DNA of 64,000 nt from contig LR743504.1 in assembly GCA_902712845.1 (NCBI GenBank), positions 1,524,001 to 1,588,000 on the forward strand, given 5' to 3'. This document shows positions 25,100 through 35,532 of the stretch, one piece after another (position 1 is the stretch's first letter; every line of letters starts with the position of its first letter). Origin of the DNA: Methylobacterium bullatum (GTDB taxonomy: Bacteria; Pseudomonadota; Alphaproteobacteria; Rhizobiales; Beijerinckiaceae). The notes below the pieces were generated by a model. That model ran no database searches. It was given only the letters and a program-made list of their open reading frames with translations, and was not told where the DNA came from. The position numbers and the translations under genes were made by a program.

Positions 25100-25611
25100 T
25101 GAGCGCCCGCCACATCGTCGCCCGCCCGCTCACGCCCGAGGCCTTCGCCCCGTTCGGGACGGTCATCGACAAGGCGGCCGTCGATCCGCGCCCGATGAAT
25201 GCGGGGATGGCGCGCCGCTTCCACGATCTGGCGGAGGTCCGCGCCATCGGAGAGGGCGCGCGGGTGGTGATAGGCTTCGTGGAAGCCGAGCCCTATCCCT
25301 TGCCGCTGAGCGTCGGTCTCATCGAACGCCATCCCCTCGGCGCGCAGGCCTTCGTGCCGCTGAATGCCGCGCCGTTCCTCGTCGTCGTCTGCCCCGACGA
25401 GGACGGGCGGCCCGGCCCGCCGCAGGCCTTCGTCACGGCGCCGGGCCAGGGAATCTGCTACGCCATCGGCACCTGGCACGGCGTGCTGACCCCCTTCGGC
25501 GCCCCCCAGGAGTTCCTTGTGGTCGATCGCGGCGGGACGGGCATCAATCTCGAAGAGGTGCGGTTCGACGAGCCCTGGACGGTCGCTCTGCCGACAATGT
25601 CGGAGGGATAA
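25099..25611 (+). CDS. allA: Ureidoglycolate lyase
   Basis: The 170-residue protein has the AllA pattern: ARPLTPEAFAPFGTVID at the start, then ERHPLGAQAFVPL and the C-terminal strand block GICYAIGTWHGVLTPFG and FLVVDRGG. It splits ureidoglycolate into glyoxylate and urea. Length matches the family (about 160-170). The ATG at 25099 overlaps the allE stop, giving tight coupling. Allantoinase and allantoate hydrolase genes are not in the window, so the pathway must be completed elsewhere. Confidence 0.93.
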   Translation: MSARHIVARPLTPEAFAPFGTVIDKAAVDPRPMNAGMARRFHDLAEVRAIGEGARVVIGFVEAEPYPLPLSVGLIERHPLGAQAFVPLNAAPFLVVVCPDEDGRPGPPQAFVTAPGQGICYAIGTWHGVLTPFGAPQEFLVVDRGGTGINLEEVRFDEPWTVALPTMSEG

Positions 25612-25613
25612 AT

Positions 25614-25640
25614 AGGCCCCCGGGATGCCCCGGAGGGCCT
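25614..25640 (+). terminator. Terminator hairpin after allA
   Basis: AGGCCCCCGGG pairs with CCCGG-A-GGGCCT through an ATGC loop, an 11-bp stem with one bulged A. It starts three bases after the allA stop and lies between convergent genes, so it may serve both strands. No T-run follows. Confidence 0.5.
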
Positions 25641-25663
25641 CCCGGGCCGGATGTCCCGATGGC

Positions 25664-26524
25664 TCAGGAGCCGAACTTGTAGTTCAGCCCGACCCGGACG
25701 ACGCTTCCCTCCGAGCGGAAGCGGGAGGTCGCCTCCACCAGGGACTGGCCGAGTCCGCTGGAACTCGTCAGCGGGACGCTGCGCTTGCCGAGATCGTAAT
25801 GCAGGTATTCGACCTTTAACGTCACCGCGGAGGACCGGAAGACGTTGAGGACACTCTCGGTGGGCAGGGCGTATTCGATGCCCCCGCCATAGGCGAAGCC
25901 GGTCTCGAGACGGTCGATCCCGCCCGCGAAGAGGTCGAGGGTCGGAACCCCCGCCACCTGGAAGCTCGACGCGCTCTGGTAGTTCACGTTGCCGTAGGCG
26001 AGACCGCCGGTGCCGTAGACCAGGACGCGGTCGAGCGCGTAACCGAGCCGGCCACGCACGGTGCCGAGGAAATCGAGGCTCTGGCGCGTGGTGGTGACCA
26101 CGGCCGAATCGCTGCCCGAACCGAAGATGCCGCGCGACCTGCGCTTGGTCTCGTCGAGATCGGTATAGGCGATATCGGTCTCGATGCCGAGGACGAGGCC
26201 CGCGCCGGGGGTGAGCTGGTAATTGTACCCGGCCTGACCGCCGGCCACGAATCCTTCCTGCCGGGAGGACAGGGAGGCGATGCCGGCGCGCTCGATGAAG
26301 AAATCGGTGCCGCTGCCATTCACCGAGGTCGCCGCCGTGCGGACGGTCTGCCGGTCGGTGAAGCCGTATCCGGCCTGCACGCCGGCATAGAAGCCGGTCC
26401 AGCTGAAACTCGGGAGGGGCACGAAGACGGGCGGCGGTGCGGAACGACGGGGCAGGTCCGCCGCAGCCACGGTTCCGGTCATCAGCCCGATCATCGCGCC
26501 GACACCCAACACAATCTTCGCCAT
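25664..26524 (-). CDS. Omp25/RopB-like outer-membrane beta-barrel protein
   Basis: The 286-residue product has a signal peptide (MAKIVLGVGAMIGLMTGTVA, cleavage near AAA-DLP). The mature start PRRSAPPPVFVPLPSFSWTG, followed by FYAGVQAGYGF, is typical of rhizobial Omp25-type barrels. Alternating strands and turns follow (GLVLGIETDIAYTDLD, FLGTVRGRLGYALDRVLVYG). It ends in RVGLNYKFGS, near the C-terminal aromatic usual for barrels. The start at 26524 follows GAGGGGACC; a longer frame reaching 27208 lies over another gene and is rejected. It should sit in the outer membrane as a structural protein. Confidence 0.88.
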   Translation of the reverse strand: MAKIVLGVGAMIGLMTGTVAAADLPRRSAPPPVFVPLPSFSWTGFYAGVQAGYGFTDRQTVRTAATSVNGSGTDFFIERAGIASLSSRQEGFVAGGQAGYNYQLTPGAGLVLGIETDIAYTDLDETKRRSRGIFGSGSDSAVVTTTRQSLDFLGTVRGRLGYALDRVLVYGTGGLAYGNVNYQSASSFQVAGVPTLDLFAGGIDRLETGFAYGGGIEYALPTESVLNVFRSSAVTLKVEYLHYDLGKRSVPLTSSSGLGQSLVEATSRFRSEGSVVRVGLNYKFGS

Positions 26525-26712
26525 GGTCCCCTCACCGCCTCCATTGAGGCAGCGACGTGAATCGAAGGCGAGATTCCGGTATAGTGCCGGGAAGACACAA
26601 TTTCGGACCGACCGTCCGAAACTTTTAACCAAGACGCGGCGTGGACAACTCCCCCTGGGAAAGGTGCAAAAATGCCACCGTCCTGTGCCGGGCGACCGGT
26701 TTCCCCCGCTCG

Positions 26713-27618
26713 TTAGAGCCGCCCCTCCACGAAGGCGCGCATGAGCAGATGGGCGATCGCCATGGGCGGGGGCACGGTCAGGCCCTCGCCATGGGTGCCG
26801 GCGATCATCGCGGAGACGTCTTCGCGGGTGAACCAGCGAGCGTCGGCGAGCTCGGCCGGATCGATGGTGATCGCTTCGTCCAGGGCTTCCGCCGCGCAGC
26901 CGATCATCAGGGAGGACGGGAACGGCCAGGGCTGCGAGGCGTGGTAGGTCACCGCGCCGATCGTCAGACCCGCCTCTTCGAGGGTCTCGCGGCGGACCGC
27001 GTCCTCGATGGTCTCGCCGGGCTCCAGGAAGCCGGCGAGGCAGGAATACATCCCCTCCTTGAAGCGCGGCGAGCGGCCGAGGAGGCAGGATTCTCCCCGG
27101 CGGATCAGCATGATCACCACGGGGTCGACGCGGGGGAAGTGGTGGGTCTCGCAATTCGGGCATTCGCGGCGGAAGCCGCCGGCGGCGAAACGGGTGGCGG
27201 TTCCGCAATTGGCGCAGAAGCCGTGGCGGGCATGCCAGGCCAGGATGGACTTCGCCGTGGCCAGCAGGCCGAGTTCGTGCGGCGCCACCGCGTTCTCGGC
27301 GGCGAGGCTGCGCAAATCGGTGGTGCGGAAGCCGGGATCGGACTCGTACCCGTCGGCGGCCTCCGGCGAGACCGCGCAGGCGAAGACCGGAGCGCCGTCG
27401 AGGCGGCCGAGGAACAGCGTGAGATCGTCGTGGCAGGCGCCCGCCGCCTGCCCGGAGGGGAGGAGCGCCGTGTCACCGGCGAGGACGATGCGGTCCCCCG
27501 CCACGAGCACGATCCGCGCATCCGGCGCGTCCGGCATCGGCACGGTGTCGCTGCTCTCGGCCGAATGGCGGACGAGCCGGCTCTCCGCATAGCCGAGTTG
27601 GTCGAGGCGCGCGCTCAT
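26713..27618 (-). CDS. nudC: NAD+ diphosphatase (NudC-type Nudix hydrolase)
   Basis: The 301-residue protein has the NudC layout: an N-terminal domain, a zinc ribbon (FCANCGTATR and CPNCETHHF, four Cys), then the catalytic Nudix box starting GFLEPGETIEDAV with RETLEEAG. The family motif SQPWPFPSSLM follows, which selects for NAD(H) substrates and is diagnostic for NudC. The enzyme cleaves NADH or NAD-capped RNA to NMN. Its ATG at 27618 overlaps the stop of the HIT gene (TGATG), so the two are cotranslated. Confidence 0.93.
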   Translation of the reverse strand: MSARLDQLGYAESRLVRHSAESSDTVPMPDAPDARIVLVAGDRIVLAGDTALLPSGQAAGACHDDLTLFLGRLDGAPVFACAVSPEAADGYESDPGFRTTDLRSLAAENAVAPHELGLLATAKSILAWHARHGFCANCGTATRFAAGGFRRECPNCETHHFPRVDPVVIMLIRRGESCLLGRSPRFKEGMYSCLAGFLEPGETIEDAVRRETLEEAGLTIGAVTYHASQPWPFPSSLMIGCAAEALDEAITIDPAELADARWFTREDVSAMIAGTHGEGLTVPPPMAIAHLLMRAFVEGRL

Positions 27619-28034
27619 CAGGCGGCCGCGAACAGGGCGCCGATGCGCTCGATCATCTGGGCGCGGGCGTGGTGCGGATAGGGCTGGCCCGTGCCGACGC
27701 CCCAGACCGGCGAGGGCCAGGCCGGATCGGACAGGAAGCGCCCGATCACATGGACATGGAGCTGCGGCACCACGTTGCCCAAGGCCGCGACGTTGACCTT
27801 GTCGGGCTTGGCCAGCGCCAGCATCACGCCGGTGGCGATCCGGATCTCGTCCATGAGGTCGTGCGCATCCTCCGCCGACAGGTCGGTGAGTTCGCTGGCA
27901 CCCGCCCGGCGCGGCACCAGGATCAGCCAGGGAAACCGGGCGTCGTCCATCAGCAGGACGCTGCACAAGGCGAGGTCGCCCACCGGCACGGTGTCGGCGA
28001 CGAGGCGCGGGTCGAGGATGAATTCGTCTGTCAT
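27618..28034 (-). CDS. HIT-family nucleotide hydrolase or transferase
   Basis: The 138-residue protein carries the histidine triad as VPQLHVHVIGR near residue 90. A typical HIT N-terminus (CSVLLMDDARFPWLILVPRR) and SAEDAHDLMDEI helix precede it. HIT proteins hydrolyse nucleoside phosphoramidates or dinucleotides. The gene overlaps nudC by one codon pair, suggesting joint action on nucleotide metabolites; this pairing is common in Alphaproteobacteria. Exact substrate unknown. Confidence 0.9.
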   Translation of the reverse strand: MTDEFILDPRLVADTVPVGDLALCSVLLMDDARFPWLILVPRRAGASELTDLSAEDAHDLMDEIRIATGVMLALAKPDKVNVAALGNVVPQLHVHVIGRFLSDPAWPSPVWGVGTGQPYPHHARAQMIERIGALFAAA

Positions 28035-28093
28035 CGCCGCTCAAGCTGGGATGCGTCGGGAATGCGGAGTTCTCGCCGGTTCGGCGTCGTAAG

Positions 28094-29500
28094 TCACGCG
28101 GGCGCGGGCCGCTCGGTGTCGAGGAAGCGGAACAGGGCCGGCGCGTTGGCCTGCGCCACGTTGAAACGCAGCCACGGGGTCGGCTCCTGGTCGGCGCGGA
28201 ACAGGTGGCCGGGGGCGAGCATGATGCCCTTGGCGGCGGCCCGCTGGGCGAGGCCGGCCGTGTCGGGATCGCCGCCGAAGCCGGCCCAGAGGAAGAGCCC
28301 GTTGGCGGGACGGTGGAACAGCGACAGGCCCACCGAGAGGAGGGCGTCGGCCACGATCTTCTGCTCGGCGGCGAGCTTTTCGCGGAGCCGCGCGATGTGG
28401 AGGCGGTACTGGCCTTCCGTCAGGATGGAATGGACGATGCTCTCGGAGATCTCCGAGCTCGTCAGACTCGCCGCCATCTTCATGCGCAGGAGCCGCTGCG
28501 CGTTGTCGGGGTTGCAGGCGAGATAGCCGACCCGCAAGGCGGGCGAGATGGTTTTCGAGAAGCTGCTGATGTGGATGACGCGCGCGAGCTGGTCGAGGCT
28601 GGCGATGCTGGGCGCCGTCTCCTCGACGAAGCTCGCATAGATGTCGTCCTCGACGATCTGGAAGTCGTGTTTCTCGGCGATGCGGAGGATCTGGTAGGCG
28701 GTGGCCGGCGAGCAGGACGTGCCGGTAGGGTTGTGGAAGCTCGTATTGGTGAAGAACAGCTTCGGCTTGTGCCGCTCCGCCAGTGCCTGGAGCGCGGGGA
28801 TCGACGGCCCCTGGAGGGTCCGCTCGACACCGACGATGGTCACCCCCATGGCGTGGAGCGAGGGGTAGAGGTTGCAATAGCCGGGATCGTCCACGAAGGC
28901 CATGTCGCCCGGCTGCAGGAAAGTCCGCATGGTCAAATCGAGGGCCTGGCTCGCCCCGTGCGTCAGCAGGACCTGGTCCGGCTCGCACTCGATGTTGCGC
29001 TGGGCGAGGAGCAGCTGGATCGCCCGGCGCAAGGGTGCGTGGCCGAGGGGATGCCCATAGCGCGACACCAGCCGGTCGGGGCGCCGCGCCAGGGCCGCCA
29101 GGGCCTGCTTGATCCCGTCGGCGAACAGGTGGCTGTCGGGAAGCCAGCCGCAGCCGGCTTTGACGGTGAAGGCGTCCTCCTCGTAGACCCGCTGGAGCAG
29201 CCAGCCGGAATCCACCGAGATCTGCACGGGTTTGCGCCGGGGGACGACGGATTTGCGATCGAGCAGCCGGGCCGAGACGAAGTATCCGCTCGCGCGCCGG
29301 GCTTCGAGCAGGCCGTCCGCCACCAGCCGGTTATAGGCGTTCGAGACGGTGAGCGTGCTCACGCCGCATTGGACGGCGAGCTTGCGCACCGAGGGCAGGC
29401 GGGCACCCGGCGCCATGCTCCCGCTGCGGATGCGCTCGGACACGGCGTCCACCAGCTGGGCGACGAGGGGGGCGGTGCTGGCGGGGTCGAGGCTGATCAT
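28094..29500 (-). CDS. MocR-type regulator (GntR helix-turn-helix plus aminotransferase fold)
   Basis: The 468-residue protein has an N-terminal GntR winged helix (residues about 5-75; GARLPSVRKLAVQCGVSTLT, GLLEARRASGYFV). A fold-type I aminotransferase domain fills the rest. The PLP lysine lies in HISSFSKTISPALRVGYL; other PLP contacts are FTNTSFHNPTGT and IVEDDIYASF. MocR proteins use PLP to sense an amino compound and usually activate a divergent gene. Here the divergent gene is the omega-aminotransferase at 29674, with 173 bases between. The start at 29500 is preferred over 29587, which adds an unusual leader. The target is inferred from position. Confidence 0.92.
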   Translation of the reverse strand: MISLDPASTAPLVAQLVDAVSERIRSGSMAPGARLPSVRKLAVQCGVSTLTVSNAYNRLVADGLLEARRASGYFVSARLLDRKSVVPRRKPVQISVDSGWLLQRVYEEDAFTVKAGCGWLPDSHLFADGIKQALAALARRPDRLVSRYGHPLGHAPLRRAIQLLLAQRNIECEPDQVLLTHGASQALDLTMRTFLQPGDMAFVDDPGYCNLYPSLHAMGVTIVGVERTLQGPSIPALQALAERHKPKLFFTNTSFHNPTGTSCSPATAYQILRIAEKHDFQIVEDDIYASFVEETAPSIASLDQLARVIHISSFSKTISPALRVGYLACNPDNAQRLLRMKMAASLTSSEISESIVHSILTEGQYRLHIARLREKLAAEQKIVADALLSVGLSLFHRPANGLFLWAGFGGDPDTAGLAQRAAAKGIMLAPGHLFRADQEPTPWLRFNVAQANAPALFRFLDTERPAPA

Positions 29501-29540
29501 AGACCGTCTTTTCAGGGCGGGACCGGTCTCGGCGATCCGA

Positions 29541-29566
29541 CTGTATGGGCGGGTGAACAGATACAG
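29541..29566. promoter_or_regulatory. Candidate MocR operator (inverted repeat)
   Basis: CTGTAT at 29541-29546 and ATACAG at 29561-29566 form an inverted repeat with 14 bases between. It lies midway between the divergent MocR and aminotransferase genes, where a dimeric regulator would be expected to bind. The assignment rests on symmetry and position only. Confidence 0.35.
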
Positions 29567-29673
29567 CTGCGCGTGCCAACCCGCCAACTGTCGATAGTCG
29601 GTGAGCCAGGGCCGGGCGATAACGCAGCGCGGCGAGGGTCGGGATCTTGCATCGCGGATCGGCGGAGAGACAC

Positions 29674-31023
29674 ATGGATCATGCGATGATCGACCAGGCC
29701 GCGGACCGGCAGCTCAACGTCGAGCCGTACTGGATGCCGTTCACGCCCAATCGCCACGTGAAGGCCGACCCGACGCCGCGCATCATCACCTCGGCCAAGG
29801 GCGCCTATTACCGCACCGCCGAGGGACGCGAGCTGTTCGACAGCCTGTCGGGCCTCTGGTGCTGCCCCCTCGGCCATGCCCAGCCGCGGATCGTCGAGGC
29901 CCTGCGCCGGCAGGCCGAGACCCTCGATTACTGTACCGCCTTCCAGATGAGCAACCCGGTGACGCTGCGGCTGGCCGAGCGCATCGCCGACATGGCGCCG
30001 GGCGGGCTGGACCGGGTGTTCTTCACCAATTCCGGCTCGGAGGCCGTCGATACCGCCCTCAAGATCGCCCTGGGCTATCACCGCCTGCGCGGCGAGGCCG
30101 GCCGCTTCCGCATGATCGGCCGCGAGAAGGGCTATCACGGCGTGGGCTTCGGCGGCATGTCGGTGGGCGGCATGGTGGCCAACCGCAAGATGTTCGCCAC
30201 CGCCATGATCCAGGGCGTCGATCACCTGCGCCATACCCACGATTACGCCGAGATGGCCTTCTCGAAGGGCCAGCCCGCCTGGGGCGCGCATCTCGCCGAC
30301 GACCTCGAACGGATGGTGGCGCTGCATGACGCCGGCACGATCGCCTGCGTCATCGTCGAGCCGCTGCAGGGCTCGGCCGGGGTCATCGTGCCGCCGCTGG
30401 GTTACCTCCAGCGCCTGCGCGAGATCTGTGACCGGCACGGCATCCTGTTGATCTTCGACGAGGTGATCACCGGTTTCGGCCGCCTCGGCGCGCCCTTCGG
30501 CGCCGACCGCCTCGGGGTGATCCCGGACATGATCACCTTCGCCAAGGGCATCACCAACGGCATCGTGCCGATGGGCGGCGTCATCGTCCGCAAGGAGATC
30601 TACGACACGTTCATGACCGGGCCGGCCGCGGCGGTGGAGCTGTTCCACGGCTACACCTATTCGGGGCATCCCCTGGCCGCAGCCGTCGCCCATGCCTCCC
30701 TTGACCTGATGGAGGAGGGCGACCTGTTCGCCCGCGTGCGCGAGTTGGAACCGATCTTGGAGGGGGCCGTCCATACTCTCCGCGACGAGCCGGGCATCAA
30801 GGACATCCGCAATTTCGGTCTGACGGCGGCGGTGGACCTCGAACCGACACCGGGCCAGCCCGGCGCGCGCGCTCTGCGGATCTTCGAGCGCGGCCTGCGC
30901 GAAGGCATCCTCCTGCGCTTCACCGGCGACACCATCGCCATGGGGCCGCCCTTCATCTCGACCCCCGCCGAGATCACCGGCATGATCGAGATGCTGCGCG
31001 GCCTCATCCGTGCCGAAGCCTGA
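29674..31023 (+). CDS. Omega-amino acid--pyruvate aminotransferase (class III)
   Basis: The 449-residue enzyme has the class III aminotransferase pattern: the N-terminal YWMPFTPNRHVKADP, LFDSLSGLWCCPLGHAQP, FTNSGSEAVDTALKIA, LLIFDEVITGFGRLG and PLP lysine in MITFAKGITNG. These match beta-alanine:pyruvate transaminases. It should move an omega-amino group, for example from beta-alanine, to pyruvate. The start at 29674 follows GGAGAGACAC; the ATG at 29647 is less likely. The divergent MocR gene is its probable regulator, and the tautomerase gene follows 50 bases downstream. Confidence 0.93.
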   Translation: MDHAMIDQAADRQLNVEPYWMPFTPNRHVKADPTPRIITSAKGAYYRTAEGRELFDSLSGLWCCPLGHAQPRIVEALRRQAETLDYCTAFQMSNPVTLRLAERIADMAPGGLDRVFFTNSGSEAVDTALKIALGYHRLRGEAGRFRMIGREKGYHGVGFGGMSVGGMVANRKMFATAMIQGVDHLRHTHDYAEMAFSKGQPAWGAHLADDLERMVALHDAGTIACVIVEPLQGSAGVIVPPLGYLQRLREICDRHGILLIFDEVITGFGRLGAPFGADRLGVIPDMITFAKGITNGIVPMGGVIVRKEIYDTFMTGPAAAVELFHGYTYSGHPLAAAVAHASLDLMEEGDLFARVRELEPILEGAVHTLRDEPGIKDIRNFGLTAAVDLEPTPGQPGARALRIFERGLREGILLRFTGDTIAMGPPFISTPAEITGMIEMLRGLIRAEA

Positions 31024-31073
31024 CCGGCGGACGGCCCACGACCCTTCCCATCCCCCTCGAAGGTTGAACCGAC

Positions 31074-31463
31074 ATGCCCCTGATGCGCTTCGATATTCTG
31101 GAAGGCCGCACCGATTCCGAGCTGAAGACGCTCCTCGACGCCGCGCACGAGGCGATGCTGGAGGCGTTCAACGTCCCGCCGGGCGACCGCTACCAGATCG
31201 TCACCGAGCACAAGCCATCGCGGATGATCGTCGAGGATACCGGGCTCGACATCCCGCGCACCAAGGACGTGGTGGTGGTCCAGATGATCACTCGGCCGCG
31301 CGGCAAGGAGAAGAAGCAGCTGTTCTACAAGCTGCTGACCGAGAAGCTCGAAGCCGCCTGCGGCATCGCCCCGGCCGACGTCATGGTTTCCACGGTGGAG
31401 AACACCGACGAGGATTGGTCCTTCGGCCACGGCCGGGCGCAGTTCCTCACCGGCGAACTCTGA
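31074..31463 (+). CDS. Tautomerase-family protein
   Basis: The 129-residue protein begins MPLMRFDILEGRTDSELKTL. Pro2 would be the catalytic N-terminal amine after Met removal. The two beta-alpha-beta repeats expected for a fused tautomerase are visible (about 2-60 and 63-125; VVVVQMITRPRGKEKKQLFY). Such proteins convert keto/enol forms of 2-oxo acids or act as dehalogenases. It lies between an aminotransferase and a D-amino-acid dehydrogenase, so action on an oxo-acid product is plausible but unproven. Confidence 0.87.
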   Translation: MPLMRFDILEGRTDSELKTLLDAAHEAMLEAFNVPPGDRYQIVTEHKPSRMIVEDTGLDIPRTKDVVVVQMITRPRGKEKKQLFYKLLTEKLEAACGIAPADVMVSTVENTDEDWSFGHGRAQFLTGEL

Positions 31464-31494
31464 CAACCGTTTGAGTTGTTTGTCCAAGGCTTTA

Positions 31495-31608
31495 CCTCAT
31501 CCTGAGGTGCCGCGTAGCGGCCTCGAAGGAGGCATCCAGAAACCACTTCGCGATCTGGAGGGCTCCTTCGAGGCCCTTTGCTCAAGCAAAGGGCGCCTCA
31601 GGATGAGG
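31495..31608. repeat. Dispersed palindromic repeat, family A, copy 1
   Basis: This 114-base element begins CCTCATCCTGAGG and ends CCTCAGGATGAGG, its own inverted ends. Internally it has CGGCCTCGAAGGAGGC, CCAGAAACCACT and CTCCTTCGAGG, and can fold on itself. A second copy lies in reverse orientation at 63861-63971. The repeat sits between the tautomerase and dadA genes. Confidence 0.8.
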
Positions 31609-31711
31609 GGGTCTGATTGGATGGACTGCTCTGGCATGAGCATCCGCTTAACAATCCGATCAAACACGCCCTGGGCGGGTTTCGCGACGACGGTCCCGCT
31701 TCTGCGGCCTG

Positions 31712-31775
31712 AAACCTGCGACACGCCATAAGGACCGAGCGAGGTGACGTGTTGGCCCGCCAATGCGAACCCGCT
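31712..31775. repeat. Dispersed intergenic repeat, family C, copy 1
   Basis: This stretch (AAACCTGCGACACGCCATAA then GACCGAGCGAGGTGACG, GTTGG, CGCCAATGCGAACC) matches 36978-37041 closely. It lies just upstream of dadA. No gene is encoded in it. Confidence 0.6.
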
Positions 31776-31829
31776 CCGAGCGCCAAGCTCATTCCGGACC
31801 CTGCCCCGACCCTCTACGGAACGCCGGCC

Positions 31830-33095
31830 ATGCATGTCCTCATTCTCGGTGGCGGTGTCGTCGGCGTCACCTCGGCCTATTATCTGGCCAAAGCCGGCCA
31901 CCGGGTGACCGTGCTGGAGCGCCAGCCGGCGGCGGGGCTCGAGACGAGCTTCGCCAATGCGGGCCAGGTCTCGCCGGGATATTCGGCGCCCTGGGCGGCG
32001 CCCGGCATTCCCCTCAAGGCGATGAAGTGGCTGATGATGCGCCACCGGCCCCTCGTGGTCTGGCCGAGCTTCGAGCCGCGTTTCTACGGCTGGCTCGCCC
32101 GCATGCTGGCGAATTGCACGGAGGAGGCCTACCAGCGCAACAAGGGCCGGATGGTGCGTCTGGCCGAGTATAGCCGCGACGTGCTGCGCGACCTGCGCGC
32201 CGAGACCGGCATCGCCTACGATCACCGCGAGCAGGGTACGCTCCAGCTGTTCCGGACGCAGAAGCAGCTCGATCATGTCGGGGACGACACCCGCGTCCTT
32301 GACGCCTATGGCGTTCCCTACGCGGTTCTGGACCCCGCCGGCTGCATCGTGGCCGAGCCGGCCCTGGCGCGGGTGGCCGGGACCTTCGTCGGCGGCCTGC
32401 GGCTCCCCGGCGACGAGACCGGCGACGCGCATCTGTTCACGCAACGCCTCGCCGCGCTCTGCGAAGACCTCGGCGTGGTCTTCCGCTACGGCACGGCCAT
32501 CGCCGGCCTTCGCAGCGACGGCGACCGGATCAGCGGCGTGGCGACGGCAGGCGGCGAGATCCTGACCGCCGATGCCTATGTGGCGGCCATGGGCAGCTAC
32601 ACCCCGGCTCTGCTCCGGCCATTCGGCATCGACCTGCCGATCTATCCGGTGAAGGGCTATTCCCTCACCCTGCCGGTCACCGATGCGGAAGCGGCGCCGG
32701 TCTCGACGGTGATGGACGAGACCTACAAGGTCGCGATCACCCGGCTCGGCGAGCGCATCCGGGTCGGCGGCACCGCCGAGCTCGCCGGTTTCAGCGCGGT
32801 CCTGCGCGGACCGCGCCGGGAGACCCTAGTCCGCTCCGTCGGCGACCTGTTCCCGGCGGGTGGAGACCTCTCGCAGGCAAAGTTCTGGACCGGCCTGCGG
32901 CCGATGACGCCGGACGGCACGCCCATCGTCGGCGGAACGCGCCTGTCGAACCTCTACACAAATACCGGCCACGGCACCCTGGGCTGGACCATGGCGTGCG
33001 GCTCGGGGCGGGTGCTGGCCGACCTCATCTCCGGCCGCACGCCGGACATCGCCACCCCGGACCTCGCCGTCAGCCGATACGCCGCCGGCGCATGA
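31830..33095 (+). CDS. dadA: D-amino-acid dehydrogenase
   Basis: The 421-residue flavoprotein starts with the FAD dinucleotide-binding motif [21 protein letters not shown], followed by the family signature [22 protein letters not shown]. The C-terminal FAD-contact region [19 protein letters not shown] and [16 protein letters not shown] are typical of DadA. It oxidises D-amino acids, mainly D-alanine, to 2-oxo acids and passes electrons to quinones at the inner membrane. The start at 31830 (MHVLILG) was chosen because the motif must be near the N-terminus; the in-frame region upstream overlaps a dispersed repeat. Confidence 0.92.
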   Translation: MHVLILGGGVVGVTSAYYLAKAGHRVTVLERQPAAGLETSFANAGQVSPGYSAPWAAPGIPLKAMKWLMMRHRPLVVWPSFEPRFYGWLARMLANCTEEAYQRNKGRMVRLAEYSRDVLRDLRAETGIAYDHREQGTLQLFRTQKQLDHVGDDTRVLDAYGVPYAVLDPAGCIVAEPALARVAGTFVGGLRLPGDETGDAHLFTQRLAALCEDLGVVFRYGTAIAGLRSDGDRISGVATAGGEILTADAYVAAMGSYTPALLRPFGIDLPIYPVKGYSLTLPVTDAEAAPVSTVMDETYKVAITRLGERIRVGGTAELAGFSAVLRGPRRETLVRSVGDLFPAGGDLSQAKFWTGLRPMTPDGTPIVGGTRLSNLYTNTGHGTLGWTMACGSGRVLADLISGRTPDIATPDLAVSRYAAGA

Positions 33096-33110
33096 CGATG
33101 GGGTGATGCC

Positions 33111-33134
33111 CCCTCGCGCCGAGGCGCGAGAGGG
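33111..33134. terminator. Hairpin between convergent dadA and thiC
   Basis: CCCTCGCGCC pairs with GGCGCGAGAGGG (one inserted base) around a GA turn. It lies between two converging stop codons and could terminate both transcripts. There is no clear T-run. Confidence 0.45.
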
Positions 33135-33148
33135 CGGAGCGAGGCGGC

Positions 33149-35104
<1,956 letters not shown>

Positions 35105-35157
35105 TCAGGACGACGGGCAACCGCTCGTTCGGAGCAGACAACCCAAGCGTAGTTCCC

Positions 35158-35242
35158 GTCCCTCCGCCGGTATGAGCCGGATCAGGTTCAAGGGTCAGGG
35201 CTGCGGCCCTATCTCAGCCCCCTGAACGGGGCCCCCCTCGGA
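35158..35242 (-). promoter_or_regulatory. TPP riboswitch (THI element) upstream of thiC
   Basis: On the reverse strand the conserved parts appear in order: CAGGGGGCTGAGATAGGG (the GGCTGAGA core), then GACCCTTGAACCTGATCCGG and CTCATACCGGCGGAGGGA. These match the two TPP-binding arms and closing stem. It lies about 100 bases before the thiC start, consistent with control of translation or early termination. Confidence 0.95.
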
Positions 35243-35532
35243 ACGATTCGAAAGTCTGCGCTCGCCGCGCCTTTGTCAATCGCCCTGAGAAACATCCCCG
35301 CCGGAGTGAATTGTCGCCTGTCTCGAGCGAGCCTCGTGCCGCCCGGATCGCGGCTCTTCCGATTCATGCGATCATTCCGCCGTTGATCGAAGTCTCGTGT
35401 TTAGTTCGTGAGGACTGATCTATTTTGGCGTGACTTTTGTCGGACGGTAAAACGGTCTCGAATAATGGAGCCATCCCGATCGGCGACGCGTTGTCGATTA
35501 TAATCTCCTCCAGACGATCAGGGTAGTGTTCC
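35243..35532. other. Intergenic region between the riboswitch and the BA14K gene
   Basis: These 290 bases carry the promoters of two divergent units. A short reverse ORF (35364-35579) runs across the start of the BA14K gene and has no coding character. The stretch 35395-35450 is AT-richer than the host average (for example GTGTTTAGTTCGTGAGG). No defined site was assigned. Confidence 0.5.

Noticed and set aside
25664..27208. 514-residue extension of the outer-membrane barrel
   Set aside because: The first 228 residues are an antisense-type Arg/Pro-rich sequence overlapping nudC; the signal peptide starts at 26524.
26713..28044. NudC frame extended to 28044
   Set aside because: The extension covers the HIT gene in another frame; the NudC start at 27618 overlaps the HIT stop and matches the family.
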